DNA of 24,978 nt, from contig JAUWZG010000004.1 of assembly GCA_030615425.1 (NCBI GenBank), positions 1 through 24,978 on the forward strand, given 5' to 3'. The notes beneath the pieces were generated by a model. That model did no database searches, was not told the origin of the DNA, and saw only the letters and a list, made by a program, of their open reading frames with translations. Every line of letters begins with the position of its first letter. Within the stretch, counting starts at the first letter, position 1. This DNA is from Dehalococcoidia bacterium (lineage in GTDB: Bacteria; Chloroflexota; Dehalococcoidia; Dehalococcoidales; BS750m-G39). Both the position numbers and the translations under genes were made by a program. Below are positions 1 through 6,861 of this stretch, piece by piece.

Positions 1-293
1 GCCAGAATCACCACATCCTCCCTGACCACCTTGTTATCCTGTATCAGGCTGACGATGGAGCGGCTATCGCAGCCCTTAGCCACGATGCCTACCCGCCCCT
101 TGAGCTCGGTCAGGAAGTTGGCTAGATTATTGACGATAAAGGGATTGATTACCAGGCGCTCGGCATCGTTTTTATCCCTGGTTATCAGGGGGGTGGTGGT
201 AAACTTCAGGCTCCCCGGCTCAAAGCCGATAATCCAGTCAACTTTGCCTTGCTCTAGTAGTTCTTTTGCTTCCTGTCTTAGTTTTTGTTCCAT
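1..293 (-). CDS. FrhB/FdhB-like iron-sulfur protein, N-terminal part (runs off the window)
   Basis: The minus strand reads MEQKLRQEAKELLEQGKVDW at its start and stays open to the window edge, giving the first 97 codons. The stretch GRVGIVAKGCDSRSIV is typical of proteins related to the beta subunit of coenzyme F420 hydrogenase and formate dehydrogenase. These pass electrons between ferredoxin or F420-type carriers and heterodisulfide-reductase-like complexes. The iron-sulfur cysteine motifs of the family lie further downstream and are outside the window. The gene follows mvhD on the same strand and its start lies inside the mvhD reading frame (56-base overlap), so the two are probably co-translated. 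The family assignment rests on the N-terminal pattern only; the exact electron partner cannot be told. Confidence 0.7.
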   Translation of the reverse strand, partial: MEQKLRQEAKELLEQGKVDWIIGFEPGSLKFTTTPLITRDKNDAERLVINPFIVNNLANFLTELKGRVGIVAKGCDSRSIVSLIQDNKVVREDVVIL

Positions 294-723
294 TTAACTT
301 TCTTTCGGAAAACAGTTGGTTGGTCCCGACTTCCTTTAGCCCTTTGGTCACATCAGTGACTACCTCGGTGAATTTCCCCCCTTCTGAAGCTGAAACCCAG
401 CTGGCTTGAATCCTCTGGGGCTCAACGCCCAAATACTCAAGGAATCTCTTGGTGATGGCTATCCTTCGGCGGGCGCGGTAATTTCCTGTCTGATAGTGGC
501 ACTCACCGGGGTGGCAGCCTGAAACCAGCACCCCATCAAAGCCTAGGCGCAAAGCCTTGAGGATAAACAGGGAATCAACTCTCCCGGAACAGGGGACCTT
601 TATTATCCTTATATTAGCCGGGTATTTCTTGCGGCTGGTTCCGGCTAAATCGGCGCCAGCGTAGCTGCACCACTTGCAGAGGAAACCGAGCAGCTTGGGT
701 TTCCATTCTGATTCTTGTTTCAT
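238..723 (-). CDS. mvhD: MvhD/FlpD-type hydrogenase iron-sulfur subunit
   Basis: This is a 161-residue protein of the MvhD family, which carries a [2Fe-2S] cluster and transfers electrons from a hydrogenase or formate dehydrogenase to a heterodisulfide-reductase-like (HdrA) flavoprotein. Expected cysteines are visible: C16 and C19 (FLCKWCSYAG), C45 (VPCSGR), C70 and C75 (SGCHPGEC). The frame is open 20 codons further upstream, but I chose the Met at 723 because GAGGT lies about six bases before it and homologues begin close to the FLCxWC motif. The C-terminal tail after LKEVGTNQ is Lys/Arg-rich and overlaps the start of the next gene by 56 bases, longer than usual for the family. Acts in the cytoplasm. 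No hydrogenase subunits are visible in the window. Confidence 0.88.
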   Translation of the reverse strand: MKQESEWKPKLLGFLCKWCSYAGADLAGTSRKKYPANIRIIKVPCSGRVDSLFILKALRLGFDGVLVSGCHPGECHYQTGNYRARRRIAITKRFLEYLGVEPQRIQASWVSASEGGKFTEVVTDVTKGLKEVGTNQLFSERKLNGTKTKTGSKRTTRARQS

Positions 724-826
724 CTTGACCTCGTGAGAATTAAAGCCGTTAGCCATTGTATCATAGGGGTAGGACGGCATCAAGCATATGTACTCGTTTA
801 ATTATTTAGCAACCCTCCCCCTGTAT

Positions 827-881
827 CCCCCTCCCTTGTAAGGGAGGGGGAATGATATAAAAGAGGGACTTCGTCCCTCTT
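827..881. repeat. Two adjacent perfect hairpins (MITE-like or terminator-like)
   Basis: Positions 827-837 (CCCCCTCCCTT) pair exactly with 840-850 across a 2-base loop. Positions 861-869 (AAGAGGGAC) pair exactly with 873-881 across a 3-base loop. The pair lies in the 288-base gap between the divergent mvhD and queA. Read on the minus strand, the second hairpin is followed by TTTATATC, so it could terminate leftward transcription. The GC-rich tandem layout also resembles small dispersed intergenic repeats, but only one copy is in this window. Confidence 0.6.
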
Positions 882-928
882 AAACACCCCAAAAATAAGG
901 GAGTTGAAGAAGGGCGCTAGTCCCTATA

Positions 929-943
929 GGGTGGGTGGGTGGG
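929..943 (+). other. Perfect G-quadruplex motif (GGGT)3GGG
   Basis: The plus strand carries four GGG tracts separated by single T residues. This is a textbook sequence for a very stable parallel G-quadruplex. It ends 68 bases before the queA start codon and just upstream of a predicted promoter. Whether it folds in the cell is not known. Confidence 0.8.
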
Positions 944-960
944 AAGAAAGAGATGGTAAA

Positions 961-990
961 TTGCTTTCTCGGCGGCGGCACTGCTATACT
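961..990 (+). promoter_or_regulatory. Predicted promoter of the queA remnant
   Basis: A -35-like TTGCTT (961-966) is followed after 18 bases by TATACT (985-990), which is preceded by TGC, giving an extended -10. It would start transcription about 15 bases before the queA ATG. Confidence 0.45.
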
Positions 991-1011
991 TTTTCCCAGA
1001 GCTTTAGAGCG

Positions 1012-2042
1012 ATGAAAACCAGCGATTTTAGTTACAGCCTTCCCCCTGAACTTATTGCCCAAACCCCGGTTGAGCCCAGAGACCAATCGCAGCTTATGGT
1101 TCTGGAGCGCAGCCAGGGCTTGATAGAGCACCGCCGCTTTTTTGAAATAGTTGACTATCTACGTGCCGGGGACGTTTTAGTATTTAACGATAGCCGTGTT
1201 ATCCCCGCCCGGCTTAAGGGCAGGAAGGTTGATACCGGCGGCAGGGTGGAGCTCTTGCTACTGCGTCAGCTTGATACCGCTGTCTGGGAAGCACTGGTAA
1301 AGCCGGCTAAACGGGTCAATATTGACACCAGGCTTGAAATAGCCGGCGATTCAACAGCTAAGCTTGGAGCGGAAATAACCGGCCAGGGGCAGAATGGAAT
1401 AAAGGTGATAAGCTTTTCTGATGAGAGGTTACTAGCGCAACTAGGCAAGATTCCGCTGCCCCGCCATACATACACACACCTTTGACCGAGCCTGAGCGCT
1501 ATCAGACAGTCTATGCCCGGACTCAGGGCAGCGTCGCCGCGCTCACTGCCGGGCTACATTTTACCCCTGAGCTGCTTGACGAGATAGAACGAAAGGGAGT
1601 TCACTGCCTGTTTGTTACCCTCCATGTAGGGCTTGACACCTTCTGACCGGTTAGAGAGGATGACCCGCTAGAGCATCCCATCCATAAAGAATATGGCAGG
1701 TTAACTCAGCAGGTAGCCACTGCGTTATCTCAGGCTAAGAGGGAGAGGCGGAGAGTCATCTGTGTTGGCACTACCACAGTGAGAATCGTAGAGGAGGCAG
1801 CTCAAGCCAGTAAGGCGTCTCTTTTAGAGCCATTTGAGGGCTGGGTAAGCCTGTTTATTCTGCCTGGATACCAGTTCCGTATGGTTGATGCCCTTATAAC
1901 CAACTTTCATCTACCTCGGTCAACATTGCTAATGCTGGTCGCTGCCTTTGCCGGTGAAGATTTTATTTTTCACGTCTATGGGGAAGCTATAGCCAGGAAG
2001 TATCGTTTCTACAGCTTCGGTGACGCCATGCTGATTTTATAG
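1012..2042 (+). pseudogene. queA: S-adenosylmethionine:tRNA ribosyltransferase-isomerase, broken
   Basis: QueA transfers and isomerises the ribosyl part of SAM onto 7-aminomethyl-7-deazaguanine in tRNA, the step making epoxyqueuosine. The N-terminal part (MKTSDFSYSLPPELIAQTP) and C-terminal part (ALITNFHLPRSTLLML, ending FGDAMLIL) are unmistakable, and total length matches an intact enzyme of about 343 residues. The reading frame is lost at the C-run near 1459-1463: the first frame stops at TGA 1483-1485, while the family sequence (PPYIHTPL) continues in another frame. That second frame is broken by TGA at 1644-1646, where family members have Arg (GLDTF-R-PVRED). Two conserved prolines in the block before TAGLHF are also replaced, by Gln (codon 1524) and Leu (codon 1542). 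The stacked lesions favour a true pseudogene over a sequencing slip. The ribosome-binding site is weak. Confidence 0.9.
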
Positions 2043-2059
2043 CGTGGGGAAATATCTCC

Positions 2060-2089
2060 TTTACAAAGTCTGGTTTTTCAGGCTAAAAT
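2060..2089 (+). promoter_or_regulatory. Predicted promoter of tRNA-Gly
   Basis: TTTACA (2060-2065), an 18-base spacer and TAAAAT (2084-2089) place a transcription start about six bases before the mature tRNA. Confidence 0.5.
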
Positions 2090-2101
2090 AGTTATGGTTT
2101 T

Positions 2102-2177
2102 GCGGGAGTAACTCAGTTGGTAGAGTCCCTGCCTTCCAAGCAGGTTGTCGCGAGTTCGAGTCTCGTCTCCCGCTCCA
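2102..2177 (+). tRNA. tRNA-Gly, anticodon TCC
   Basis: A complete 76-base cloverleaf folds by eye. Acceptor stem GCGGGAG pairs with CTCCCGC, D-stem ACTC with GAGT, anticodon stem CCTGC with GCAGG, and T-stem GCGAG with CTCGT (one G-T pair) around the loop TTCGAGT. The anticodon loop CTTCCAA gives TCC, reading glycine GGA/GGG codons. The discriminator is T and the 3' CCA is encoded. No terminator is evident just downstream. Confidence 0.96.
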
Positions 2178-2298
2178 CAGGTATAATAGAGGTCAAAGCT
2201 GGTCCAGAAGAGTGGCATGGGCCCTCAGCTTGCCTGTTGATGAGCCGAAGGCCTGTGCTAAACTCTAGACAGCCTCCAATGAGAAGCTTGGGTTGCCG

Positions 2299-2844
2299 TT
2301 AACCTCGCTTAGACCCTTTCGGGAACTGCCAGACTGCCTCCTTACCCTCGTAGCCTTCGTCGATGAACATCATCCTGTCCATATCTTTTTCGGGCACCAG
2401 GTTTTTCAGGGATTTCTCGGTATGGGTGGGTTCTTGATTAACCTGTATCATTATAAAGGGCCTGTCCACCCTCTTAATGGTCCAGGGGCAGTGTATAAAA
2501 TTCGGCGGTATATAGGTCACGGTGGACTTGGTGATGATATGTTTCTCCATCTCTGGGCCCATACAAAGCTCGACTTCCCCTCCTAGGTCAAATGGGTCAT
2601 CCGGGTTCGTTCCGATGTGCATTAAGATTTCGGCGCTTTTGTGTATGTGTGGGCCGTGGGAAATCTGGTCCCACGAGTCCACCCCGAAGAGCTCAGCCGG
2701 GGAAGGGAATACCCAGTTAACAAGATATCTGTTGCTCCCTTGAATTAAATCGCCATTCAGGTCAGCGATAATTTGCATAGCCCTGGCCTCGCCCCCCGGA
2801 CTAGGCCCTGATATAAAGTACTTTCCGTATTTTGTTTCTGCCAT
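2299..2844 (-). CDS. Cupin-like conserved protein of unknown function
   Basis: This 181-residue soluble protein has no signal peptide. The middle part contains HGPHIHKSAEILMHIG, then ELCMGPE and YIPPNFIHCPW. This His/Glu spacing is typical of the metal-binding motifs of a single cupin barrel, so it may bind a divalent metal and a small organic ligand. I do not recognise a specific enzyme. The start is well supported by AAGGAGGAAAAC before the ATG. It is transcribed alone from a predicted promoter with an overlapping inverted repeat. The SDR dehydrogenase upstream is on the same strand but 230 bases away, so a shared catabolic pathway is only a guess. Confidence 0.75.
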   Translation of the reverse strand: MAETKYGKYFISGPSPGGEARAMQIIADLNGDLIQGSNRYLVNWVFPSPAELFGVDSWDQISHGPHIHKSAEILMHIGTNPDDPFDLGGEVELCMGPEMEKHIITKSTVTYIPPNFIHCPWTIKRVDRPFIMIQVNQEPTHTEKSLKNLVPEKDMDRMMFIDEGYEGKEAVWQFPKGSKRG

Positions 2845-2918
2845 TAGTTTTCCTCCTTTTGATTATTAAGATTTATCCTTCAGCTGGTAATTGCCAACAA
2901 AAACAAGCTCTTTGTGTA

Positions 2919-2952
2919 GGCAAATTCTAGGACATTTGCCAATACATTGCAA
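2919..2952 (-). promoter_or_regulatory. Promoter of the cupin gene with overlapping inverted repeat
   Basis: On the minus strand TTGCAA (2947-2952) and TAGAAT (2924-2929) are 17 bases apart. A perfect inverted repeat, GGCAAAT (2919-2925) and ATTTGCC (2934-2940) with an 8-base spacer, covers the -10 element, a position suited to a repressor. The rest of the gap 2953-3076 shows nothing I can identify. Confidence 0.5.
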
Positions 2953-3076
2953 CAGACATTGAAGCATTCTCTATTGCCGTGAACGAATTATAGGTATAGA
3001 ATATAGCCCAATGTTATGAGGAGAGCGGAGCCTTTTACCGGATTCGGAATGTTAAGAGGGGAATAGGGGCTACCGC

Positions 3077-3895
3077 CTATTTGTCTTTCTTTAGTGTTCG
3101 CTGGATAGGGGTATGAAACGGCCTGAGGGGGGAGCCTCCAGAGACCAGCAGGGTGTCGCCGGTGACATAGGATGAAAGCTCCGAAGCCAGGAACAGGGCG
3201 GCGTTAGCCACGTCTTCGGGGGTGCCGACCCTTTGCAGGGGGATGTCGCCCTTGCCCAACTCCTTAAAAAAGCCGTCCTTTTCTTTAGCGCTCATTGAGC
3301 CTATCATCGGCTCATAGAATTCTGTCCGGATGGGGCCGGGTAGGATAACGTTGACACAGATATTAAATGGAGCCAGCGTATGCGCCAGGTCTAATGTAAA
3401 GCCGATAATGCCCATCTTGGCCGTGTGGTAGTGGATGGCGTGGGCGGGAGGATTGACTGCCGCCGCCGAGGAGAGATTTATGATACGGCCGTACTTCCGT
3501 TTCTTCATGTGGGGCACCACCGCCTTGGAGAACAAAAAGACGCTCTTCAGGTTCAGCTTCAGCACCTTATCCCAGTCCGCTTCGGGCATGTCTTCAATTG
3601 GGGTTGGTGCCGCGGGCATACCGCCGGCGTTGTTGACCAGGATATCAACCCTGCCCAATTTGCCGATAACCTTATCTACCGTATCACGAACCTGCTTAAT
3701 ATCGGTGGCGTCGCATTGGATGGCTAAGCCCTTCCCCCCTCTCTTGGTCACTTCAGCCAAGGTGTTGTTGGCCTCCTTTAGGTTGATATCGGCGATAGCC
3801 ACAGAACAACCTTCCTCGGCAAATTTAAGGGCAATGCCTCTTCCAATTCCTTTGGCGCCCCCGGTTATAATAGCTACTCTGTCTGAAAGTAACAT
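3077..3895 (-). CDS. SDR-family NAD(P)-dependent oxidoreductase
   Basis: This is a 272-residue classical short-chain dehydrogenase/reductase. It has the cofactor glycine motif TGGAKGIG (11-18), a likely NAD-type Asp after the second strand (ADIN, near 35), NNAG (88-91), structural Asn115, catalytic Ser142/143, Tyr156 and Lys160 (YHTAK), and LPGPIRTEF after the active site. The fold, length and full tetrad indicate an active alcohol/ketone or 3-hydroxyacyl oxidoreductase; the substrate cannot be read from sequence. It has an extra Lys-rich tail after VSGGSPLRPF. AAAGGAGCAGAAA precedes the start. It is divergent from the AOR gene and shares a palindrome-rich control region with it, suggesting joint regulation. 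Confidence 0.88.
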   Translation of the reverse strand: MLLSDRVAIITGGAKGIGRGIALKFAEEGCSVAIADINLKEANNTLAEVTKRGGKGLAIQCDATDIKQVRDTVDKVIGKLGRVDILVNNAGGMPAAPTPIEDMPEADWDKVLKLNLKSVFLFSKAVVPHMKKRKYGRIINLSSAAAVNPPAHAIHYHTAKMGIIGFTLDLAHTLAPFNICVNVILPGPIRTEFYEPMIGSMSAKEKDGFFKELGKGDIPLQRVGTPEDVANAALFLASELSSYVTGDTLLVSGGSPLRPFHTPIQRTLKKDK

Positions 3896-3942
3896 TTTCT
3901 GCTCCTTTCACAGAAGTCTCAAAACTGGTAGTTGCTGAAATG

Positions 3943-3961
3943 GCTTTACCAATAGTAAAGC
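3943..3961. promoter_or_regulatory. Inverted repeat over the SDR -10 region
   Basis: GCTTTAC (3943-3949) and GTAAAGC (3955-3961) form a perfect 7-base inverted repeat with a 5-base centre. It covers the predicted SDR -10 element. A wider pair, CTGGTAGT (3925-3932) and ACTACCAG (3992-3999), encloses it. Confidence 0.45.
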
Positions 3962-3980
3962 TAATCATTTACAAATGCAA
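3952..3980 (-). promoter_or_regulatory. Predicted promoter of the SDR gene
   Basis: On the minus strand TTGCAT (3975-3980) and TACTAT (3952-3957) are separated by 17 bases. The -35 hexamer overlaps the 17-base palindrome at 3976-3992. Confidence 0.5.
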
Positions 3981-3992
3981 CACTGTGTTGCA
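3976..3992. promoter_or_regulatory. 17-base perfect palindrome, candidate operator
   Basis: TGCAACACTGTGTTGCA has perfect 8-base arms around a single T. It overlaps the SDR -35 element and ends 14 bases before the AOR -35 element, so one bound regulator could control both divergent promoters. The cognate regulator is not in the window. Confidence 0.55.
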
Positions 3993-4006
3993 CTACCAGG
4001 GAATTT

Positions 4007-4035
4007 TTGACAATCAGCGGATAGGCGTGTAGTAT
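4007..4035 (+). promoter_or_regulatory. Strong sigma-70-type promoter of the AOR gene
   Basis: TTGACA (4007-4012), a 17-base spacer and TAGTAT (4030-4035) give a near-consensus promoter. Transcription would start about 20 bases before the AOR start codon. Confidence 0.7.
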
Positions 4036-4063
4036 AGGGTGGCAAAAATCAAGGAGACAAATT

Positions 4064-5911
4064 ATGGCACGAGGTTTTATGGGGAAGATGCTGTGGGTGG
4101 ACCTCTCCAGAAACAAGCTAAAGGATGAGGTGCTCGACGAAAAGCTTAGCCGCCAGTTCATTGGGGGCTATGGCCTGGGCGCCAGAATCCTCTTCAGCCG
4201 CCAGAGGGCTGGCGTTGACCCACTGGGCCCGAATAGTATTCTCGGCATTATCACCGGCATACTCACCGGTACCCCGGCAATTTCGGCTTCAAGGTACATA
4301 GTGGTGGGCAAATCGCCGCTCACCGGAGGTTGGGGTGATGCCAACGCCGGCGGTAATGTCGGCCCCTATCTAAAATTCGCCGGCTACGACGCGGTGTTCT
4401 TTACCGGTATATCGAAAAAGCCGGTTTACCTCTTTATTAATAATGGCCAAGCCGAGCTTAGAGATGCCGCCTATCTGTGGGGGAAGGATACTTTCCAAAC
4501 CGAAGACATACTCAAATCTGAATTGGGCAAGGATGTGGAGGTAGCCTGCATCGGCCCGGCAGGGGAGAAGATCGCCCGCATCGCCGCAGTGATGAACAAC
4601 AAGGGCAGAGCCGCTGGTCGTTCGGGGTTGGGCGCGGTGATGGGCTCAAAGAAGCTTAAGGCAATAGCGGTGAAAGGTGAAATGAAGATTCCCCTCGACG
4701 ATGAAACCAGAGCCAACAGCTTGAGAAAAAAATACCTGGGTGAACTGGCCGGGCCTGTTGATATGCTGAGGGACAACGGCACGCCAGGCATCTTTATTAA
4801 TTGCGCCGAAAGTGGTGATACGCCGACCAAAAACTGGTCGGGCACGGCGATTTTTGACTTCCCGGATTATGAAGACATCGCCGCCGAACCGGTTATTGAG
4901 CACCAGGCGAAAAGGTATGCCTGTTATCGCTGCCCCATCGGGTGCGGCGGGCATATGAAGGAGGGGACCGGAGAGTATAAATATGAAGCCGGTGCCCACA
5001 AACCTGAGTATGAAACGCTCGGCATGTTCGGCGCCGATTGCCTTAACAGCAACCTTGAATCAATAATCAAACTAAACGATATTTGCAATCGCTACGGGGT
5101 TGACACCATCTCGGCCGGGGCTATCATGGCCTTTACTATTGAATGCTACGAGAGAGGGCTTATCACCAAGGCGGACACCGATGGTATTGAGATGACCTGG
5201 GGCAACCACAAGTCCATCGTGGCCATGACCGAAAAAATGGTCAAGAGGGAAGGTTTTGGTGATGTGTTAGCCGATGGGGTAAAGATAGCCGCCAAAAGAA
5301 TCGGCAAGGGCGCTAGCAGATACGCCATGCATATTCAGGGGCAGGAAGTGCCGGCACACGACCCCAAGTTCGGCTATCATTGGGCAACTACCTACCGGCT
5401 AGATGCCACCCCGGCCCGCCATACCCAGGGGCCGGGAATACCGGTCCCGGGACTAGGCCTGCCTAAACACAAGCGAAGGGCCTTTGCCGGACGGGCTGAA
5501 GCCCATAAGCTGGGCAGCGACTTTACCCATGTTGTGAGTTGCACCGGCACCTGCATCTTCGGCTACTGGGCTCTGCCCAATGTTGATTCCTTCCTTGATT
5601 TTATGAACGCCGTTTCCGGTTGGGACTTCACTGTTGACGAGCTGTTTAAGACCGGGGAGAGAATTGCTAACATCCGACAGGCTTTTAATATTCGCGAAGG
5701 GCTAAACCCGCTAAAGTTCAAGGTCCCGGGCAGGGTATACGGCAATCCGCCACCAAAGAGAGGCCCCTTGGCAGGGATAACCGTTGATGAAGAAACCCTG
5801 GACACAGAGTACCTTACTGCCATGGACTGGGACCTCAAGACAGGCAAGCCGAGTAAAAAGAAATTGCTGGAACTGGGACTGGATGACGTGGCTCAGGTGC
5901 TCTGGCCATAA
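4064..5911 (+). CDS. Aldehyde:ferredoxin oxidoreductase family tungsten enzyme
   Basis: This 615-residue protein belongs to the AOR family, cytoplasmic tungstopterin enzymes that oxidise aldehydes to carboxylic acids with ferredoxin as acceptor (some members reduce acids or CoA esters). Signs include the N-terminal FMGKMLWVDLS, GRAAGRSGLGAVMGSKKLKA (181-200), the cluster cysteines C287, C290 and C294 (CYRCPIGC), a fourth likely ligand C497 in CIFGYW, and the pterin region EYETLGMFGADC. Length is normal and there is no signal peptide. AAGGAG lies eight bases before the ATG. It is transcribed singly from a strong promoter, divergent from the SDR. An alcohol (SDR) to aldehyde to acid (AOR) route is possible but inferred. 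Substrate is unknown; a BamB-like role cannot be excluded. Confidence 0.92.
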   Translation: MARGFMGKMLWVDLSRNKLKDEVLDEKLSRQFIGGYGLGARILFSRQRAGVDPLGPNSILGIITGILTGTPAISASRYIVVGKSPLTGGWGDANAGGNVGPYLKFAGYDAVFFTGISKKPVYLFINNGQAELRDAAYLWGKDTFQTEDILKSELGKDVEVACIGPAGEKIARIAAVMNNKGRAAGRSGLGAVMGSKKLKAIAVKGEMKIPLDDETRANSLRKKYLGELAGPVDMLRDNGTPGIFINCAESGDTPTKNWSGTAIFDFPDYEDIAAEPVIEHQAKRYACYRCPIGCGGHMKEGTGEYKYEAGAHKPEYETLGMFGADCLNSNLESIIKLNDICNRYGVDTISAGAIMAFTIECYERGLITKADTDGIEMTWGNHKSIVAMTEKMVKREGFGDVLADGVKIAAKRIGKGASRYAMHIQGQEVPAHDPKFGYHWATTYRLDATPARHTQGPGIPVPGLGLPKHKRRAFAGRAEAHKLGSDFTHVVSCTGTCIFGYWALPNVDSFLDFMNAVSGWDFTVDELFKTGERIANIRQAFNIREGLNPLKFKVPGRVYGNPPPKRGPLAGITVDEETLDTEYLTAMDWDLKTGKPSKKKLLELGLDDVAQVLWP

Positions 5912-5986
5912 AAGAGGACAACTAGATTAATGTGCAATTAGCTTGATCAGCTTTGTAAGAAACGACCAAGCAAATTTGCTGACATC

Positions 5987-6826
5987 CTACTTCTCCTCTT
6001 CCTGTAGCAGGTCGCTAAAGACCTTGGTGTGATACACTTCGTGGTCTCTAATCCGGAAGAGAAGCTTTTTCAGGTCGGGGTCTTTAATTTTCTTGGCAGC
6101 GCGGTCATATGCCTCAGTTACTTCCTTCTCCACTTTGATGTCAACCCGGAGCATATCGGCGGTCTTGGTTGAGCGGTCAACCTTGATGTGCTCGATTCTA
6201 GGGTTGCCTCCACCATCGACCATCTCCTCAGCCAGCCAGCCCAGGTGCTGCATCTCGTTAATCGCCTGGTCTTCCATTTCTTTCTTAACCTCGTCGCTGG
6301 ACGTCAGATAGGAATGAAGTAGATACTGGAGGATGACGGTATATTCATGCTCAATGCCCCAGTTAAGAACCTGGGCGACCTCATCCCGACGACTGCCTCT
6401 TATATCTTTAGTCCCTTCCTTCTTTGCCTTGTCCACGAAGTGCTGGAAATCGCCGTGGTGAGATTCTTCGTCAGACAGGATACGTTTAAGTAACCTTTTT
6501 ATCTTGGAGTCATCTATAGCCTTGATGTGTTCTTTATAGAGGTTAATGGCGTCCTCTTCCTGCAGCACGTCATTTCCCATCCATTCCGGCACCGACTTGC
6601 CCCCCGAGCGCATCTCTCCCCGCTTCAAGCTGGGGATACCACCCAGTTCAACAATGGTCTCGGCTAGCCAGTCCAGGTGGCGCATTTCCTCTCTGGCGAC
6701 GGCTTCAATCTCGCAGGCCATCTCGCCTTCGCCCATGGCATAGGCATGGGTCAGATACTGAATGATGGCAGCGTGCTCTCCCTCAAGGTCTTGATTTAAT
6801 AGCTCAATGGTTTTCTCCTTGTCCAT
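5987..6826 (-). CDS. Tandem ferritin-like protein with two four-helix bundles
   Basis: This 279-residue protein has two ferritin/bacterioferritin-like domains fused head to tail. In domain 1 (about 1-130) the diiron-type ligands are E17 (EGEHAAIIQYL), E47 with H50 (EEMRHLDW), a mid-helix Glu near 90, and E121 with H124 (EESHH). Domain 2 (about 138-279) repeats the pattern: E149/E151 (EHEYTVILQYL), E181 with H184 (EMQHLGW), E218 and E243 with H246 (HEVYH). The repeated QYLxHxY and HLxWLAE strings show an internal duplication. Likely roles are ferroxidase/iron storage or peroxide removal. It is the last gene of the minus-strand run, 35 bases after the eight-cysteine protein, with GGGAGGGAG before its start. 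Confidence 0.85.
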   Translation of the reverse strand: MDKEKTIELLNQDLEGEHAAIIQYLTHAYAMGEGEMACEIEAVAREEMRHLDWLAETIVELGGIPSLKRGEMRSGGKSVPEWMGNDVLQEEDAINLYKEHIKAIDDSKIKRLLKRILSDEESHHGDFQHFVDKAKKEGTKDIRGSRRDEVAQVLNWGIEHEYTVILQYLLHSYLTSSDEVKKEMEDQAINEMQHLGWLAEEMVDGGGNPRIEHIKVDRSTKTADMLRVDIKVEKEVTEAYDRAAKKIKDPDLKKLLFRIRDHEVYHTKVFSDLLQEEEK

Positions 6827-6861
6827 TGCTCCCTCCCTGATTGTTATTTCTGGCTAGCCCC

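Noticed and set aside
904..1011. Upstream extension of queA from TTG at 904
   Set aside because: The added residues match nothing in QueA, pass through the G-quadruplex, and the family start is at MKTSDF.
880..1131. 83-codon minus-strand frame opposite queA
   Set aside because: It covers the hairpin, the G-rich tract and the start of queA on the other strand; composition is that of a shadow frame.
1644..1646. In-frame TGA in queA as selenocysteine or a recoded codon
   Set aside because: The family has Arg here, no selenocysteine element is apparent, other genes in the window end normally at TGA, and the same gene also has a frameshift.
2117..2302. 61-codon plus-strand frame
   Set aside because: It overlaps the tRNA-Gly gene and has no family-like pattern.
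3435..3938. 167-codon plus-strand frame
   Set aside because: It is antisense to the clearly recognisable SDR gene.
5969..5980. Palindrome AGCAAATTTGCT between AOR and the ferritin gene
   Set aside because: It is short, has no loop for a terminator hairpin and lies between converging genes away from any promoter.
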